A stretch of DNA of 64,000 nt from Castellaniella sp034674885 (GTDB lineage: Bacteria > Pseudomonadota > Gammaproteobacteria > Burkholderiales > Burkholderiaceae_B): NCBI RefSeq assembly GCF_034674885.1, contig NZ_JAUCDS010000006.1, positions 1 through 64,000 of the forward strand, written 5' to 3'. The position numbers were made by a program, and so were the translations under genes. Below the pieces are notes generated by a model. That model worked only from the letters and a program-made list of their open reading frames with translations, was not told the origin of the DNA and did not search any database. Positions 30,654-39,839 of the stretch are shown one piece after another; positions within the stretch are counted from its first letter, which is position 1; each line of letters starts with the position of its first letter.

Positions 30654-32963
30654 TCAGTTGCCGGCCCCCGGCCACAGGCTGGGCTGCTTGATTTTCACAT
30701 CCAGCAACTTGCCCTTGCGGGCGCGACGCCCCGCATAGGCGGCCAGGTCATCCAGGGACAGCGTCAGTTCGGTATCCCGGGCACGGTAGACGCCCCGCAA
30801 GACGACGCCGGCCGGCCCCACGGCGGCCCATTGCGCCAGGCGATCGCCGTCGTCCAGCCCCATCAGGATGGTGCCGCGCCCGCCGCCGGACAGGGTTTTC
30901 AGTTCATCCAGCGCCACGACCAGGAACTTGCCCTTGCGGCTGAACAAGGCCACAGCCTGGTCGTCCGGCTTCAGCAACAGGGGTTTGAGCAGCGCGTCGC
31001 CCTTGTCCACGGTAACGAACTGCTTGCCGGCGTGCTGGCGCGTGGACAGATCGCCGCCCGCCGCCACGAAGCCATAGCCCGAGGCCACCCCCAGCAGCAG
31101 GCGCTGATCGGGCTGCGCCACCCACATGTGAACGATGCGGCTGCCGGGTTCCAGGGACAGCATGGACGTGACCGGCTGCCCGTCGCCACGCGCCGAAGGC
31201 AGGCTGGACACCGCCACGCTGTAGCTGCGCCCGGTGCTGGACAGGGCGGTCAGTTCCTGGGTGCTGCGGCATTCAACGGCGTCGTACAGGGCATCGCCCG
31301 TCTTGAAGCCGAACTGCCCCGCGTCGTGCCCATGCCCCTGTCGCACCCGCAGCCAGCCTTTCTGCGACATGATCACCGTGACGGGTTCATCCAGCACCTG
31401 GGTTTCCAGCACGGCGCGGTCGGCGGTCTCGATCAGGGTGCGGCGATCATCACCGTACTGTTTGGCGTCCGCTTCGATCTCGCGGATCATCAGGCGCCGG
31501 AAGGCATCGGGATTGTCCAGCAGATGCTGCAGTGCCTGCTGTTCCTCGCGCTTCTTGTCCAGTTCCTGTTCGATGCGGATACCCTCCAGGCGGGCCAGCT
31601 GCCGCAAGCGCATTTCCAGGATGTCGTCGGCCTGGCGTTCGGACAGAGAGAAGCGTTCCATCAGCGCCGCCCGAGGATCGTCGGCCTCGCGGATCGTGTG
31701 GATGACCTCATCCACGCTCAGGTAGACGATGCTGCGCCCTTCCAGGATGTGGATGCGATCCAGCACCTTGTCCAGGCGATGGCGCGTGCGCCGGGTCACA
31801 GTCTGCGCCCGGAAAGCCAGCCAGGATTCCAGCACTTGGCGCAGACTGCGCTGACCGGGCCGGCCGTCCGTATCGATGCACACCAGGTTCAGCGGCACGT
31901 TGCCTTCCAGACCGGTGCGTACCAGCAGCAGGTTGACGAATTCATCGCGGTCGATGCCGCGCGATTTCGGCTCGAACACCAGGCGCACCGGTGCCTGCTT
32001 GCCCGACTCGTCGCGCACGGCATCCAGCAGCCCCAGCACCAGCGCCTTGGCCTGCTGCTGTTCGGCCGACAGGGATTTCTTGCCCGCGCGCGGTTTGGGA
32101 TTGGTCAGGTCCTCGATGGTCTCCAGAATTTTCTGGGTCGAGGCGCCCGGCGGCAGTTCGGTGACGACCAATTGCCACTGCCCCCGCGCCAGATCCTCGA
32201 AATGCCAGCGCGCCCGGGCCTTCAGGCTGCCCCGGCCGCTGGCGTAGATCTGCGCGATGTCTTCCGGCGACGAGATGATCTGCCCGCCCCCTGGAAAGTC
32301 CGGCCCCGGAATCATCGCGTACAGATCGCCATCGGCCAGCGTCGGCTTGCGCAGCAGCGCCACGCAGGCCTGCGCGACCTCGCGCAGATTATGGGACGGG
32401 ATCTCGGTGGCCATGCCCACCGCAATGCCCGACGCGCCGTTCAGCAGCATGATGGGCAGGCGGGCGGGCAGGCACACCGGTTCCTGCTGGCTACCGTCGT
32501 AATTGGGGGTGAAATCGACCGTGCCCTCGTCCAGTTCGTCGAGCAGCAGCCGGGAAAACGGCGTCAGCCGGGCCTCGGTGTACCGCATGGCGGCGGCGTT
32601 GTCGCCGTCGCGCGAACCGAAATTGCCCTGGCCATCGATCAAGGGATAACGCAGCACGAAATCCTGCGCCATGCGCACCATGGCGTCATAGGCGGCCTGA
32701 TCGCCGTGCGGGTGATATTTGCCCAGCACGTCGCCCACGACGCGGGCCGATTTCACCGGGCGCGACTGCGGCCCCAGGCCCATGGCGTCCATGGCGTACA
32801 GAATGCGCCGCTGCACGGGCTTCTGTCCGTCCGACACTTCCGGCAGGGCGCGGCCGCGCACCACCGACACCGCGTAATCCAGATAGGCCTGCTCGGCATA
32901 GCGCCCCAGCACCAGGCCCTCGTCATCCCCTGCCGTCAGCAGATCGGGGGTATTGGCATCCAT
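30654..32963 (-). CDS. parC: DNA topoisomerase IV subunit A
   Basis: A 769-residue type IIA topoisomerase subunit. The active-site tyrosine is Y128 in AAAMRYTEARLTPFSRLLLD, and the conserved PVQRRILYAMDAMG and GKYHPHGDQAAYDAMVRMAQ precede it. The shortened C-terminal domain separates it from GyrA. The ATG at 32963 is chosen over 32969 because a GAGGA site lies six bases before it and only one base before the other. It forms the A2B2 enzyme with ParE, encoded just upstream, and decatenates daughter chromosomes. At the position of E. coli ParC Ser80 it has glutamine, and at Glu84 aspartate. Confidence 0.96.
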   Translation of the reverse strand: MDANTPDLLTAGDDEGLVLGRYAEQAYLDYAVSVVRGRALPEVSDGQKPVQRRILYAMDAMGLGPQSRPVKSARVVGDVLGKYHPHGDQAAYDAMVRMAQDFVLRYPLIDGQGNFGSRDGDNAAAMRYTEARLTPFSRLLLDELDEGTVDFTPNYDGSQQEPVCLPARLPIMLLNGASGIAVGMATEIPSHNLREVAQACVALLRKPTLADGDLYAMIPGPDFPGGGQIISSPEDIAQIYASGRGSLKARARWHFEDLARGQWQLVVTELPPGASTQKILETIEDLTNPKPRAGKKSLSAEQQQAKALVLGLLDAVRDESGKQAPVRLVFEPKSRGIDRDEFVNLLLVRTGLEGNVPLNLVCIDTDGRPGQRSLRQVLESWLAFRAQTVTRRTRHRLDKVLDRIHILEGRSIVYLSVDEVIHTIREADDPRAALMERFSLSERQADDILEMRLRQLARLEGIRIEQELDKKREEQQALQHLLDNPDAFRRLMIREIEADAKQYGDDRRTLIETADRAVLETQVLDEPVTVIMSQKGWLRVRQGHGHDAGQFGFKTGDALYDAVECRSTQELTALSSTGRSYSVAVSSLPSARGDGQPVTSMLSLEPGSRIVHMWVAQPDQRLLLGVASGYGFVAAGGDLSTRQHAGKQFVTVDKGDALLKPLLLKPDDQAVALFSRKGKFLVVALDELKTLSGGGRGTILMGLDDGDRLAQWAAVGPAGVVLRGVYRARDTELTLSLDDLAAYAGRRARKGKLLDVKIKQPSLWPGAGN

Positions 32964-32972
32964 CGTCATTCC

Positions 32973-34955
32973 TCAAATGTCCACGTCGGCCAGATTGCCT
33001 TTTTCTTCCAGCCAGGCGCGCCGTTGGCTGGCTTCGCCGCGCGCCATCAGCATGTCGAACATGCGCGCCGAGGCCTCCAGGCCCTCGTCGCCGTGGCGCA
33101 CCTGCGCCAGCCGGCGCGTATCCGGGTTCAGCGTGGTGTCCCACAGCTGCTCGGCATTCATTTCACCCAGGCCCTTGAAGCGGCTGATGCGCCAGGCGCC
33201 CTCGCGCAAGCCCTCGCCGCGCAGTTTCTCCTGTACGGCATCCAATTCCACCTGATCCAGGCAATAGAGCTTGCGGGCCGGACGCTTGCCGGCCGCCGGC
33301 ACGTCCACCCGGAACAGCGGCGGGCGGGCAATGTAGACGTGGCCTGCTTCGATCAATCGCGGGAAGTGGCGCAGGAACAGGGTCAACAGCAACACCTGGA
33401 TATGAGCGCCGTCGACATCGGCATCCGACAGGATGCAGATGCGGCCGTAGCGCAGGCCCGACAGGTCCACGTCCTGGCCGGCTGCATGCGGATCCACCCC
33501 GATGGCCACGGAAATATCGTGGATTTCGTTATTGGCGAACAGGCGGTCGCGTTCGACTTCCCAGGCATTCAGGATCTTGCCGCGCAGGGGCAGGATAGCC
33601 TGGAATTCCTTGTCGCGGCCCATCTTGGCCGAACCTCCGGCCGAATCGCCCTCGACCAGGAAGACCTCGGTGCGGCTCACATCTGAGGATTCGCAATCGG
33701 TCAGCTTGCCGGGCAACACGGCCACGCCCGAACCTTTGCGCTTTTCGACCTTGCGGGCAGCGCGGTTGCGCGCCTGGGCCTGGCCGATTGCCAGTTCTGC
33801 CAGGCGTTTGCCATACTCGACATTGGCATGCAGCCACAGTTCCAGGGCATTGCGCAGGAACCCGCCCACCAGGCGCACGGCATCGCGGCTGTTCAGCCGT
33901 TCCTTGATCTGCCCCTGAAACTGCGGATCCAGGACCTTCGCCGAGAGGATGAAGCTGGCGCGCGCGAATACGTCTTCCGGCAGAAGGCGAATGCCCTTGG
34001 GCAGCAGGTTGTGCAATTCGGCAAAGGATTTCACCGCATTGAACAGGCCTTCGCGCAGTCCCGATTCATGCGTGCCGCCGGCCGTGGTGGCGATCAGGTT
34101 GACGTAGGATTCACGCACCACGGCGCCGTCCTCGGTCCAGGCCACCACCCATTGGGCGCCCTCGCCCAGGGCGTATTGTTCGTCGTCATCGGCGGCGTAC
34201 TGCTGGCCCGCGAACAAGGGCGCCAGGGTCGGAGTGCCGCCCAGGGCTTCGCTCAGGTATCCCTTCAGGCCGTCTTCGTAGTGCCATTCCCGCTGCAGGC
34301 CGGTTTTCTCGATCATCAGCGTGACGCGCGTGCCCGGCAGCAGAACGGCCTTGCTGCGCAGTGCATGTTCCAGATCGCCCAACGGCACCTGCGCATGATC
34401 GAAATACCGGGCGTCGGGCCAGGCCCGTACGCGGGTGCCGGACCGGCGCTTGCCCACCGTGCCCACCTGCGCCAGGGGTTCGAGCACGTTCCCGTCGGCG
34501 AAGACGATGCGGTATTCGCCGCCGTCGCGCCAGACGGTGACCTCCAGCCGGGTGGACAGCGCATTGGTGACGGACACCCCCACGCCGTGCAGGCCGCCGG
34601 AAAAGGCATAGGCGCCGCCGTCGGCCTTGTTGAACTTGCCGCCCGCGTGCAGCCGGGTGAAGACCAGCTCCACGACAGGGGCATGTTCTTCGGGGTGTTC
34701 GCCCACGGGGATGCCGCGCCCGTCGTCTTCCACCGACAGGCTGCCGTCGGCATGCATCGTGACCGCGATGCGGCTGCCGAATCCGGCCAGGGCCTCGTCG
34801 GCTGCATTGTCGATGACTTCCTGGACGATGTGCAGCGGATTATCGGTGCGCGTATACATCCCCGGGCGCTGGCGTACCGGTTCCAGCCCTTTCAGGACTC
34901 GAATCGAAGACTCGTCGTAGCGTGCTGTGCTCACTGTGGTGTCCGTTGTTGGCAA
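32973..34955 (-). CDS. parE: DNA topoisomerase IV subunit B
   Basis: A 660-residue GHKL ATPase subunit. The ATP-site motifs are VIDNAADEALAG, VEDDGRGIPVG and GGLHGVGVSVTNALS, and the TOPRIM domain has FLVEGDSAGGSAKMGRDKEF and CILSDADVDGAHIQVLLLTL. Length fits ParE rather than GyrB. The frame opens with a TTG at 34955; a GTG at 34934 (giving STARYDESSIRVLKGLEPV) is an equally reasonable start. parC follows with about ten bases between, so the subunits are made together. The 132 bases upstream are shared with the divergent trxA. Confidence 0.96.
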   Translation of the reverse strand: MPTTDTTVSTARYDESSIRVLKGLEPVRQRPGMYTRTDNPLHIVQEVIDNAADEALAGFGSRIAVTMHADGSLSVEDDGRGIPVGEHPEEHAPVVELVFTRLHAGGKFNKADGGAYAFSGGLHGVGVSVTNALSTRLEVTVWRDGGEYRIVFADGNVLEPLAQVGTVGKRRSGTRVRAWPDARYFDHAQVPLGDLEHALRSKAVLLPGTRVTLMIEKTGLQREWHYEDGLKGYLSEALGGTPTLAPLFAGQQYAADDDEQYALGEGAQWVVAWTEDGAVVRESYVNLIATTAGGTHESGLREGLFNAVKSFAELHNLLPKGIRLLPEDVFARASFILSAKVLDPQFQGQIKERLNSRDAVRLVGGFLRNALELWLHANVEYGKRLAELAIGQAQARNRAARKVEKRKGSGVAVLPGKLTDCESSDVSRTEVFLVEGDSAGGSAKMGRDKEFQAILPLRGKILNAWEVERDRLFANNEIHDISVAIGVDPHAAGQDVDLSGLRYGRICILSDADVDGAHIQVLLLTLFLRHFPRLIEAGHVYIARPPLFRVDVPAAGKRPARKLYCLDQVELDAVQEKLRGEGLREGAWRISRFKGLGEMNAEQLWDTTLNPDTRRLAQVRHGDEGLEASARMFDMLMARGEASQRRAWLEEKGNLADVDI

Positions 34956-35087
34956 TCAAAAAGGCCACCATTTTACGAAGATAATGGTATGCTTAGCGAC
35001 ATCGGGCCTACCGCGCCCTGCTGCGCGACGGCATTTCATCCGGCCCCTGCCTTCCCTTTTCCAGTATCTGCGCACACTAACCGCACT

Positions 35088-35414
35088 ATGAGCGACTCCA
35101 TCAAGCACGTAAGCGATGCGTCCTTCCAGGCCGACGTGCTCCAATCCGAATTACCTGTCCTGGTCGACTATTGGGCCGAATGGTGCGGCCCCTGCAAAAT
35201 GGTCGCCCCGCTGCTCGACGAAGCCGCCGCAAAATACCAGGGCCGTGTCACCATCGCCAAACTGAACGTGGACGAAAATCCCGACAGCGCCGCCAAATAC
35301 GGGATCCGCGGCATCCCCACCCTGATGCTGTTCAAGGACGGCAAGGTCGCCACCACCAAGGTCGGCGCTTTGTCTCGCACCCAGCTTCAGGCTTTCCTCG
35401 ACGAATCTCTCTGA
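35088..35414 (+). CDS. trxA: Thioredoxin 1
   Basis: A 108-residue thioredoxin with the active site WAEWCGPCKM (C34 and C37 by count) and the cis-proline loop GIRGIPTLMLFKDGK. The ATG at 35088 gives the usual length; the frame is open far upstream, but that part overlaps parE and its leader. It is a cytoplasmic disulfide reductase for ribonucleotide reductase, PAPS reductase and others. It is divergent from parE and is followed by rho after 85 bases, the common trxA-rho order of proteobacteria. Confidence 0.97.
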   Translation: MSDSIKHVSDASFQADVLQSELPVLVDYWAEWCGPCKMVAPLLDEAAAKYQGRVTIAKLNVDENPDSAAKYGIRGIPTLMLFKDGKVATTKVGALSRTQLQAFLDESL

Positions 35415-35499
35415 TTCCTTTCTGTCATCCACAGTGACGTGCGCAGGGCCCGCCCGGGCCCGCGCGTGATCCGCCGATTCCTCCTTCTCTTCCTTCCCC

Positions 35500-36756
35500 A
35501 TGCACCTGAACGAACTCAAAGCGCTGCACGTGTCGCAGCTGCTGGAAATGGCTGCCGAACTCGACATCGAGAACGCCAACCGGCTGCGCAAGCAGGAACT
35601 GATGTTTGCCATCATGAAACGGCGCGCCAAACAGGGCGAGCAGATCTTTGGCGACGGGGTCCTGGAAGTTCTGCCCGACGGCTTCGGCTTTCTGCGTTCG
35701 CCCGAAACATCCTACCTGGCCAGCACCGACGACATCTACATCTCGCCGTCGCAGATCCGCCGCTTCAACCTGCATACGGGCGATTCCATCGAAGGCGAGG
35801 TCCGCATCCCGAAGGACGGCGAGCGCTACTTCGCCCTGGTCAAGGTCGACAAGGTCAACGGCATGCAGCCCGAGACCATCAAGCACCGGATCATGTTCGA
35901 AAACCTGACGCCGCTGCACCCCGATGAGCCGATGGTGCTGGAACGCGACATCAAGAGCAAGGAAAACATCACCGGGCGCATCATGGACATCTTTGCCCCC
36001 ATCGGCAAAGGCCAGCGCGCCCTGATCGTCGCCAGTCCGAAATCCGGCAAAACGGTGATCATGCAGCACATCGCGCATGCCATCACCACGAACTACCCCG
36101 ATGCCGTGATGATCGTGCTGCTGGTCGACGAACGCCCAGAGGAAGTCACCGAAATGCAGCGCACCGTGCGCGGCGAAGTCGTGGCTTCGACCTTCGACGA
36201 ACCTGCCACGCGCCACGTGCAGGTCGCCGAGATGGTCATCGAGAAGGCCAAGCGCCTGGTGGAACTGAAAAAGGACGTGGTGATCCTGCTGGATTCCATC
36301 ACCCGCCTGGCGCGCGCCTACAACACCGTGGTGCCGGCATCCGGCAAGGTCCTGACTGGCGGCGTGGACGCCAATGCCCTGCAGCGCCCGAAACGCTTCT
36401 TCGGTGCTGCCCGCAATCTCGAAGAAGGCGGCTCGCTCACCATCATCGGCACGGCCCTGATCGAAACAGGCAGCCGCATGGACGAAGTCATTTACGAAGA
36501 ATTCAAGGGCACCGGCAACTCCGAAGTGCACCTCGAACGGCGATTGGCCGAGAAGCGCATCTACCCGGCCATCAACCTGAACAAATCCGGCACACGTCGC
36601 GAAGAGCTCCTGATCAAACCCGAACTTTTACAGAAGGTTTGGGTGCTGCGCAAATTCATCCACGACATGGATGAGATCGATGCCATGGAATTCATCCTGG
36701 ACAAAATCCGGGCAACCAAAAACAACGCCGAATTTTTTGACATGATGAAGAAATAA
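35500..36756 (+). CDS. rho: Transcription termination factor Rho
   Basis: A 418-residue hexameric RNA helicase, nearly the same length as E. coli Rho. An N-terminal helical part (MHLNELKALHVSQLLEMA) and OSB RNA-binding domain (GFGFLRSPETSYLASTDDIY, 65-84) are followed by the ATPase core with Walker A SPKSGKTVIM near 180, Walker B VVILLDSITRLARAYN near 260 and the Q/R-loop region GGVDANALQRPKRFFGAARN. It terminates untranslated transcripts. It shares direction with trxA, and gdhA follows 12 bases after its stop. Confidence 0.98.
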   Translation: MHLNELKALHVSQLLEMAAELDIENANRLRKQELMFAIMKRRAKQGEQIFGDGVLEVLPDGFGFLRSPETSYLASTDDIYISPSQIRRFNLHTGDSIEGEVRIPKDGERYFALVKVDKVNGMQPETIKHRIMFENLTPLHPDEPMVLERDIKSKENITGRIMDIFAPIGKGQRALIVASPKSGKTVIMQHIAHAITTNYPDAVMIVLLVDERPEEVTEMQRTVRGEVVASTFDEPATRHVQVAEMVIEKAKRLVELKKDVVILLDSITRLARAYNTVVPASGKVLTGGVDANALQRPKRFFGAARNLEEGGSLTIIGTALIETGSRMDEVIYEEFKGTGNSEVHLERRLAEKRIYPAINLNKSGTRREELLIKPELLQKVWVLRKFIHDMDEIDAMEFILDKIRATKNNAEFFDMMKK

Positions 36757-36768
36757 GCGAGCACCTTA

Positions 36769-38109
36769 ATGAGTCTTCCTTCCGTCGATCAATTTCTATC
36801 CCAGCTGCAGGCACGCGACCCTCATCAGCCCGAGTTCATGCAGGCCGTCAAAGAAGTCATGCACAGCCTGTGGCCCTTCATCCAGCAGAATCCGCGCTAC
36901 GCCAGCCAGGCGCTGCTCGAACGCATCGTGGAACCGGAACGCGCCTTTCAATTCCGCATCTGCTGGATGGACGACACGGGCCGCACCCGCGTCAATCGCG
37001 GCTTTCGCATCCAGCACAGCTCGGCCATCGGCCCCTACAAAGGCGGCATGCGCTTTCACCCCTCGGTGAACCTGTCCATCCTGAAATTCCTGGCCTTCGA
37101 GCAGACCTTCAAGAACGCCCTGACCACCCTGCCCATGGGCGGCGGCAAAGGCGGCTCCGACTTCGACCCCAAGGGCAAGTCCGACGCTGAAGTCATGCGT
37201 TTCTGCCAGGCGCTGATCATGGAACTCTACCGCCACCTGGGCCCGGACACCGACGTGCCGGCCGGGGACATCGGCGTAGGCGCCCGCGAAGTCGGCTTCA
37301 TGGCCGGCATGATGAAAAAGCTCTCCAACAGGGGCGCCTGCATCTTCACCGGCAAGGGCCTGTCGTTTGGCGGCAGCCTGATCCGCCCCGAAGCCACCGG
37401 CTACGGCGCGGTGTACTTTGCCGAAGAAATGCTCAAGCACGCGGGCCAGTCGCTGGAAGGCTATACCGTGTCGGTGTCTGGCTCGGGCAACGTCGCCCAG
37501 TACACCATCGAGAAATGCCTGCAGCTGGGTGCCAAGGTCATCACGGTTTCCGACTCCCACGGCTGCGTGGTGGACCCGGACGGCTTCACGGCTGAAAAAC
37601 TGGCGGCGCTGATCGAACTGAAAAACGAACGGCGCGGCCGCGTGGAAGAATACGCCAAGCAATTCGGCCTGTCCTACGAACCGGGCAAGCGCCCCTGGCA
37701 CGTGCCGGTGGACGTGGCCCTGCCCTGCGCCACGCAGAACGAACTGGAAATCGACGACGCCCGCACCCTGATCGCCAACGGCGTGCGCTGCGTAGCCGAA
37801 GGCGCCAACATGCCCTGCAGCATCGAGGCCGCTGACGCCTTCATCGGGGCCGGTGTCCTGTATGCGCCCGGCAAGGCCAGCAATGCAGGCGGCGTGGCGG
37901 TCTCCGGTCTGGAAATGAGCCAGAACGCCCAGCGCCTGCACTGGACGCGCGACGAAGTCGATACCAAGCTGCACGCCATCATGCGCGACATCCACCAGAA
38001 CTGCGTGCACTACGGCAGCCAGGACGGCAAGGTCAACTACGTCAATGGCGCCAACATCGCCGGCTTCGTCAAGGTCGCCGACGCCATGCTGGCCCAAGGC
38101 GTGTACTGA
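36769..38109 (+). CDS. gdhA: NADP-specific glutamate dehydrogenase
   Basis: A 446-residue enzyme of the hexameric small GDH family. Substrate residues lie in QHSSAIGPYKGGMRFHPSVN (about 84-103), the catalytic lysine in LPMGGGKGGSDFDPKGKSD (about 123-141), and the NADP-binding fold in VSVSGSGNVAQYTIEKCLQLG near 237-257. It interconverts 2-oxoglutarate plus ammonium and glutamate. It starts 12 bases after rho, an unusual partner, and is followed by a strong terminator. The pairing with glnE and other nitrogen genes in this window is not physically close. Confidence 0.97.
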   Translation: MSLPSVDQFLSQLQARDPHQPEFMQAVKEVMHSLWPFIQQNPRYASQALLERIVEPERAFQFRICWMDDTGRTRVNRGFRIQHSSAIGPYKGGMRFHPSVNLSILKFLAFEQTFKNALTTLPMGGGKGGSDFDPKGKSDAEVMRFCQALIMELYRHLGPDTDVPAGDIGVGAREVGFMAGMMKKLSNRGACIFTGKGLSFGGSLIRPEATGYGAVYFAEEMLKHAGQSLEGYTVSVSGSGNVAQYTIEKCLQLGAKVITVSDSHGCVVDPDGFTAEKLAALIELKNERRGRVEEYAKQFGLSYEPGKRPWHVPVDVALPCATQNELEIDDARTLIANGVRCVAEGANMPCSIEAADAFIGAGVLYAPGKASNAGGVAVSGLEMSQNAQRLHWTRDEVDTKLHAIMRDIHQNCVHYGSQDGKVNYVNGANIAGFVKVADAMLAQGVY

Positions 38110-38142
38110 CATGCTCTGGCAAGCGGTCTGGCCACGGCCATG

Positions 38143-38168
38143 AAAAAAACTCCTTCGGGAGTTTTTTT
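38143..38168. terminator. Bidirectional rho-independent terminator after gdhA
   Basis: AAAAAAACTCC (38143-38153) and GGAGTTTTTTT (38158-38168) form a perfect stem with a TTCG tetraloop and a T7 tract. The flanking A and T tracts make it work in both directions, ending gdhA on the plus strand and the SDR gene on the minus strand. Confidence 0.93.
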
Positions 38169-38214
38169 CATTTCATCCTGGTCTCGATGGATACAGACAA
38201 CGCTCAACAAGCGG

Positions 38215-39114
38215 TCATTTTTGCAGCAAATGCCCCAAAGCCGCGGAAATCCGAGGATACATCCAGACAAACCCCGTTTCTTGTGCACGGCGCGGCATCA
38301 GCCGCTGGCCGCCTAGCAGCAGCACCGACATTTCACCCAAGGCCAGGCGCAAAGCCCAGGCGGGTACGGCCAACACCGCCGGGCGGTGCAGCGCACGCGC
38401 CAGGGCTTGGGTGAAGTCGGTGTTGCGCACCGGATCGGGTGCGCAGGCGTTATAGGGGCCACTGCAGCGCTCGTGCCGGAGCAAATGATCAATGAGGGCC
38501 ACCTGGTCGTCCAGATGTATCCAGGGCATCCACTGCCGGCCGCTGCCCAGGCGCGCGCCCAGACCCAAGCGGAACGGGGGCAGCAACCGCGCCAGCATAC
38601 CCCCTTGTGGTGCCAGCACTGGCGCGGTGCGCAGCAGCGCCACACGCACACCCCACTGTTGCGCACGCTCGGCTTCTTGCTCCCAGGCCATGCACAACCG
38701 ACTGCCGAAGTCGCTTGTGCATGGCGCGCTGTCTTCGGCCAGCCATTGCTCGCCGCCGTCGCCATACCAGCCCACGGCAGAACCCGAGATCAGCACACGC
38801 GGTGACGTGGCCTGCCGACCCATCCAGTCGACCAAGGTACGCGTCAGATCGACACGGCTGCGCCACAGCAAACGCCGCCGCGCCTCTGTCCATGGGCGAT
38901 CGGCAATCGGCGCACCCGCCAGGTTGATCACGGCGTCCATCGCCGGGCCGCCATCGAGCGCCTGCAGCTGTGCAATGCCCTGTGCGCCGCTGCACAGAGC
39001 GGGGACTTGCCGGGGATTGCGGCTCCAGACCCATAATTCATGGCCCTGGTGCCGCCAATGTCGGCACAGGGCCTGCCCGATCAAGCCGGTACCGCCGGTG
39101 AGCAAAATGCGCAT
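38215..39114 (-). CDS. TIGR01777-family SDR oxidoreductase (YfcH-like)
   Basis: A 299-residue extended short-chain dehydrogenase-like protein. The N-terminal NAD(P) motif is MRILLTGGTGLIGQALCRHW, then AVINLAGAPIADRPWTEARR (about 61-80), the family hallmark, the catalytic region SGSAVGWYGDGGE with tyrosine, and the C-terminal DUF1731-type end FVWMYPRISAALGHLL. The ATG at 39114 places the glycine motif at the N-terminus; the longer frame has no support. Members often sit near light- and stress-induced genes, but no activity has been fixed. It is downstream of the lipocalin gene in the same direction and may be part of the LitR-linked block. Confidence 0.88.
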   Translation of the reverse strand: MRILLTGGTGLIGQALCRHWRHQGHELWVWSRNPRQVPALCSGAQGIAQLQALDGGPAMDAVINLAGAPIADRPWTEARRRLLWRSRVDLTRTLVDWMGRQATSPRVLISGSAVGWYGDGGEQWLAEDSAPCTSDFGSRLCMAWEQEAERAQQWGVRVALLRTAPVLAPQGGMLARLLPPFRLGLGARLGSGRQWMPWIHLDDQVALIDHLLRHERCSGPYNACAPDPVRNTDFTQALARALHRPAVLAVPAWALRLALGEMSVLLLGGQRLMPRRAQETGFVWMYPRISAALGHLLQK

Positions 39115-39218
39115 GACGTGTTTCTTCCCAAGGTTGTCGGATGGGCCATCAAGGCAAGCGCCCCCCAGGTCGCGCCTGGACCGCACGACAGACAGAGTGC
39201 GCTATTGCCATATTACGC

Positions 39219-39821
39219 TCAGAATGCCGGATCCTGGCGCTCGTGCGGCACCCAGATCAGCGCCGAAGTATCCACGCCCAGGTCCCGCGCCCGCGCCACG
39301 ATGGCGTCGCGCTGAGCGGTCGGCAATTGCTTGTCGCGCGCCAAGATCCAGGCATAGCCGGTGTCGGAACCAAGCACAAGCGCCCAGCGATAGTCCGGAT
39401 CCAGCGCGACGACGTGGTAGCCGCCATAAAACGGCCCAAAAAAAGACACCTTGAGCGAGCCGGTGGTGGGCGCGCCGGTGAACAGGGCCTTGCCCACTGC
39501 CTGGCGCCATTGGCCTGCGGCAAGCGCATAACCACGATTGACCACACGTACGCTGCCATCGGCCTGCACGGTGTAGGTGGCCGAGACATCGGTCATGCCG
39601 CGCTCGAAGGCGTGGTCCAGCCGCGCCAGCTCGTACCAGCGGCCTGCGTAGCGCTGCACATCGAACGGACTGACGGCCGTCACGCCGGGCGGGGGGCGCG
39701 TGCCGGCGCAGCCCGTCAGTAGTAAACCGGCACCGGTCACCAGCAGCGCCAGCAGCGCCCGGCGCGGCCGGATCGACTGAGGGGTGATTGCGCCTTGAAG
39801 TATGCGTGCGATAGAAAACAT
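39219..39821 (-). CDS. blc: Bacterial lipocalin (Blc-type lipoprotein)
   Basis: A 200-residue outer-membrane lipocalin. The lipobox is LLLTGC with the acylated cysteine near residue 38. The lipocalin core begins VQRYAGRWYELARLDHAFER (the G-x-W motif, about 56-75) and includes FFGPFYGGYHVVALDPDYRW and LVLGSDTGYAWILARDKQLP. Blc binds lysophospholipids and fatty acids and is induced by envelope stress. It is immediately downstream of the LitR-type regulator gene (18 bases) and so probably shares its autoregulated transcript. This fits a lipid-repair role beside the Cfa-like operon. Confidence 0.92.
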   Translation of the reverse strand: MFSIARILQGAITPQSIRPRRALLALLVTGAGLLLTGCAGTRPPPGVTAVSPFDVQRYAGRWYELARLDHAFERGMTDVSATYTVQADGSVRVVNRGYALAAGQWRQAVGKALFTGAPTTGSLKVSFFGPFYGGYHVVALDPDYRWALVLGSDTGYAWILARDKQLPTAQRDAIVARARDLGVDTSALIWVPHERQDPAF

Positions 39822-39839
39822 GGCAGATCCTGCGTCAAT

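Noticed and set aside
29613..33686. A 1357-codon open frame on the plus strand opposite parC, parE and the ferredoxin-reductase gene
   Set aside because: It is the antisense shadow of strongly conserved genes; high GC keeps complementary frames free of stops, and its sequence is low-complexity His/Gln/Arg-rich with no domain.
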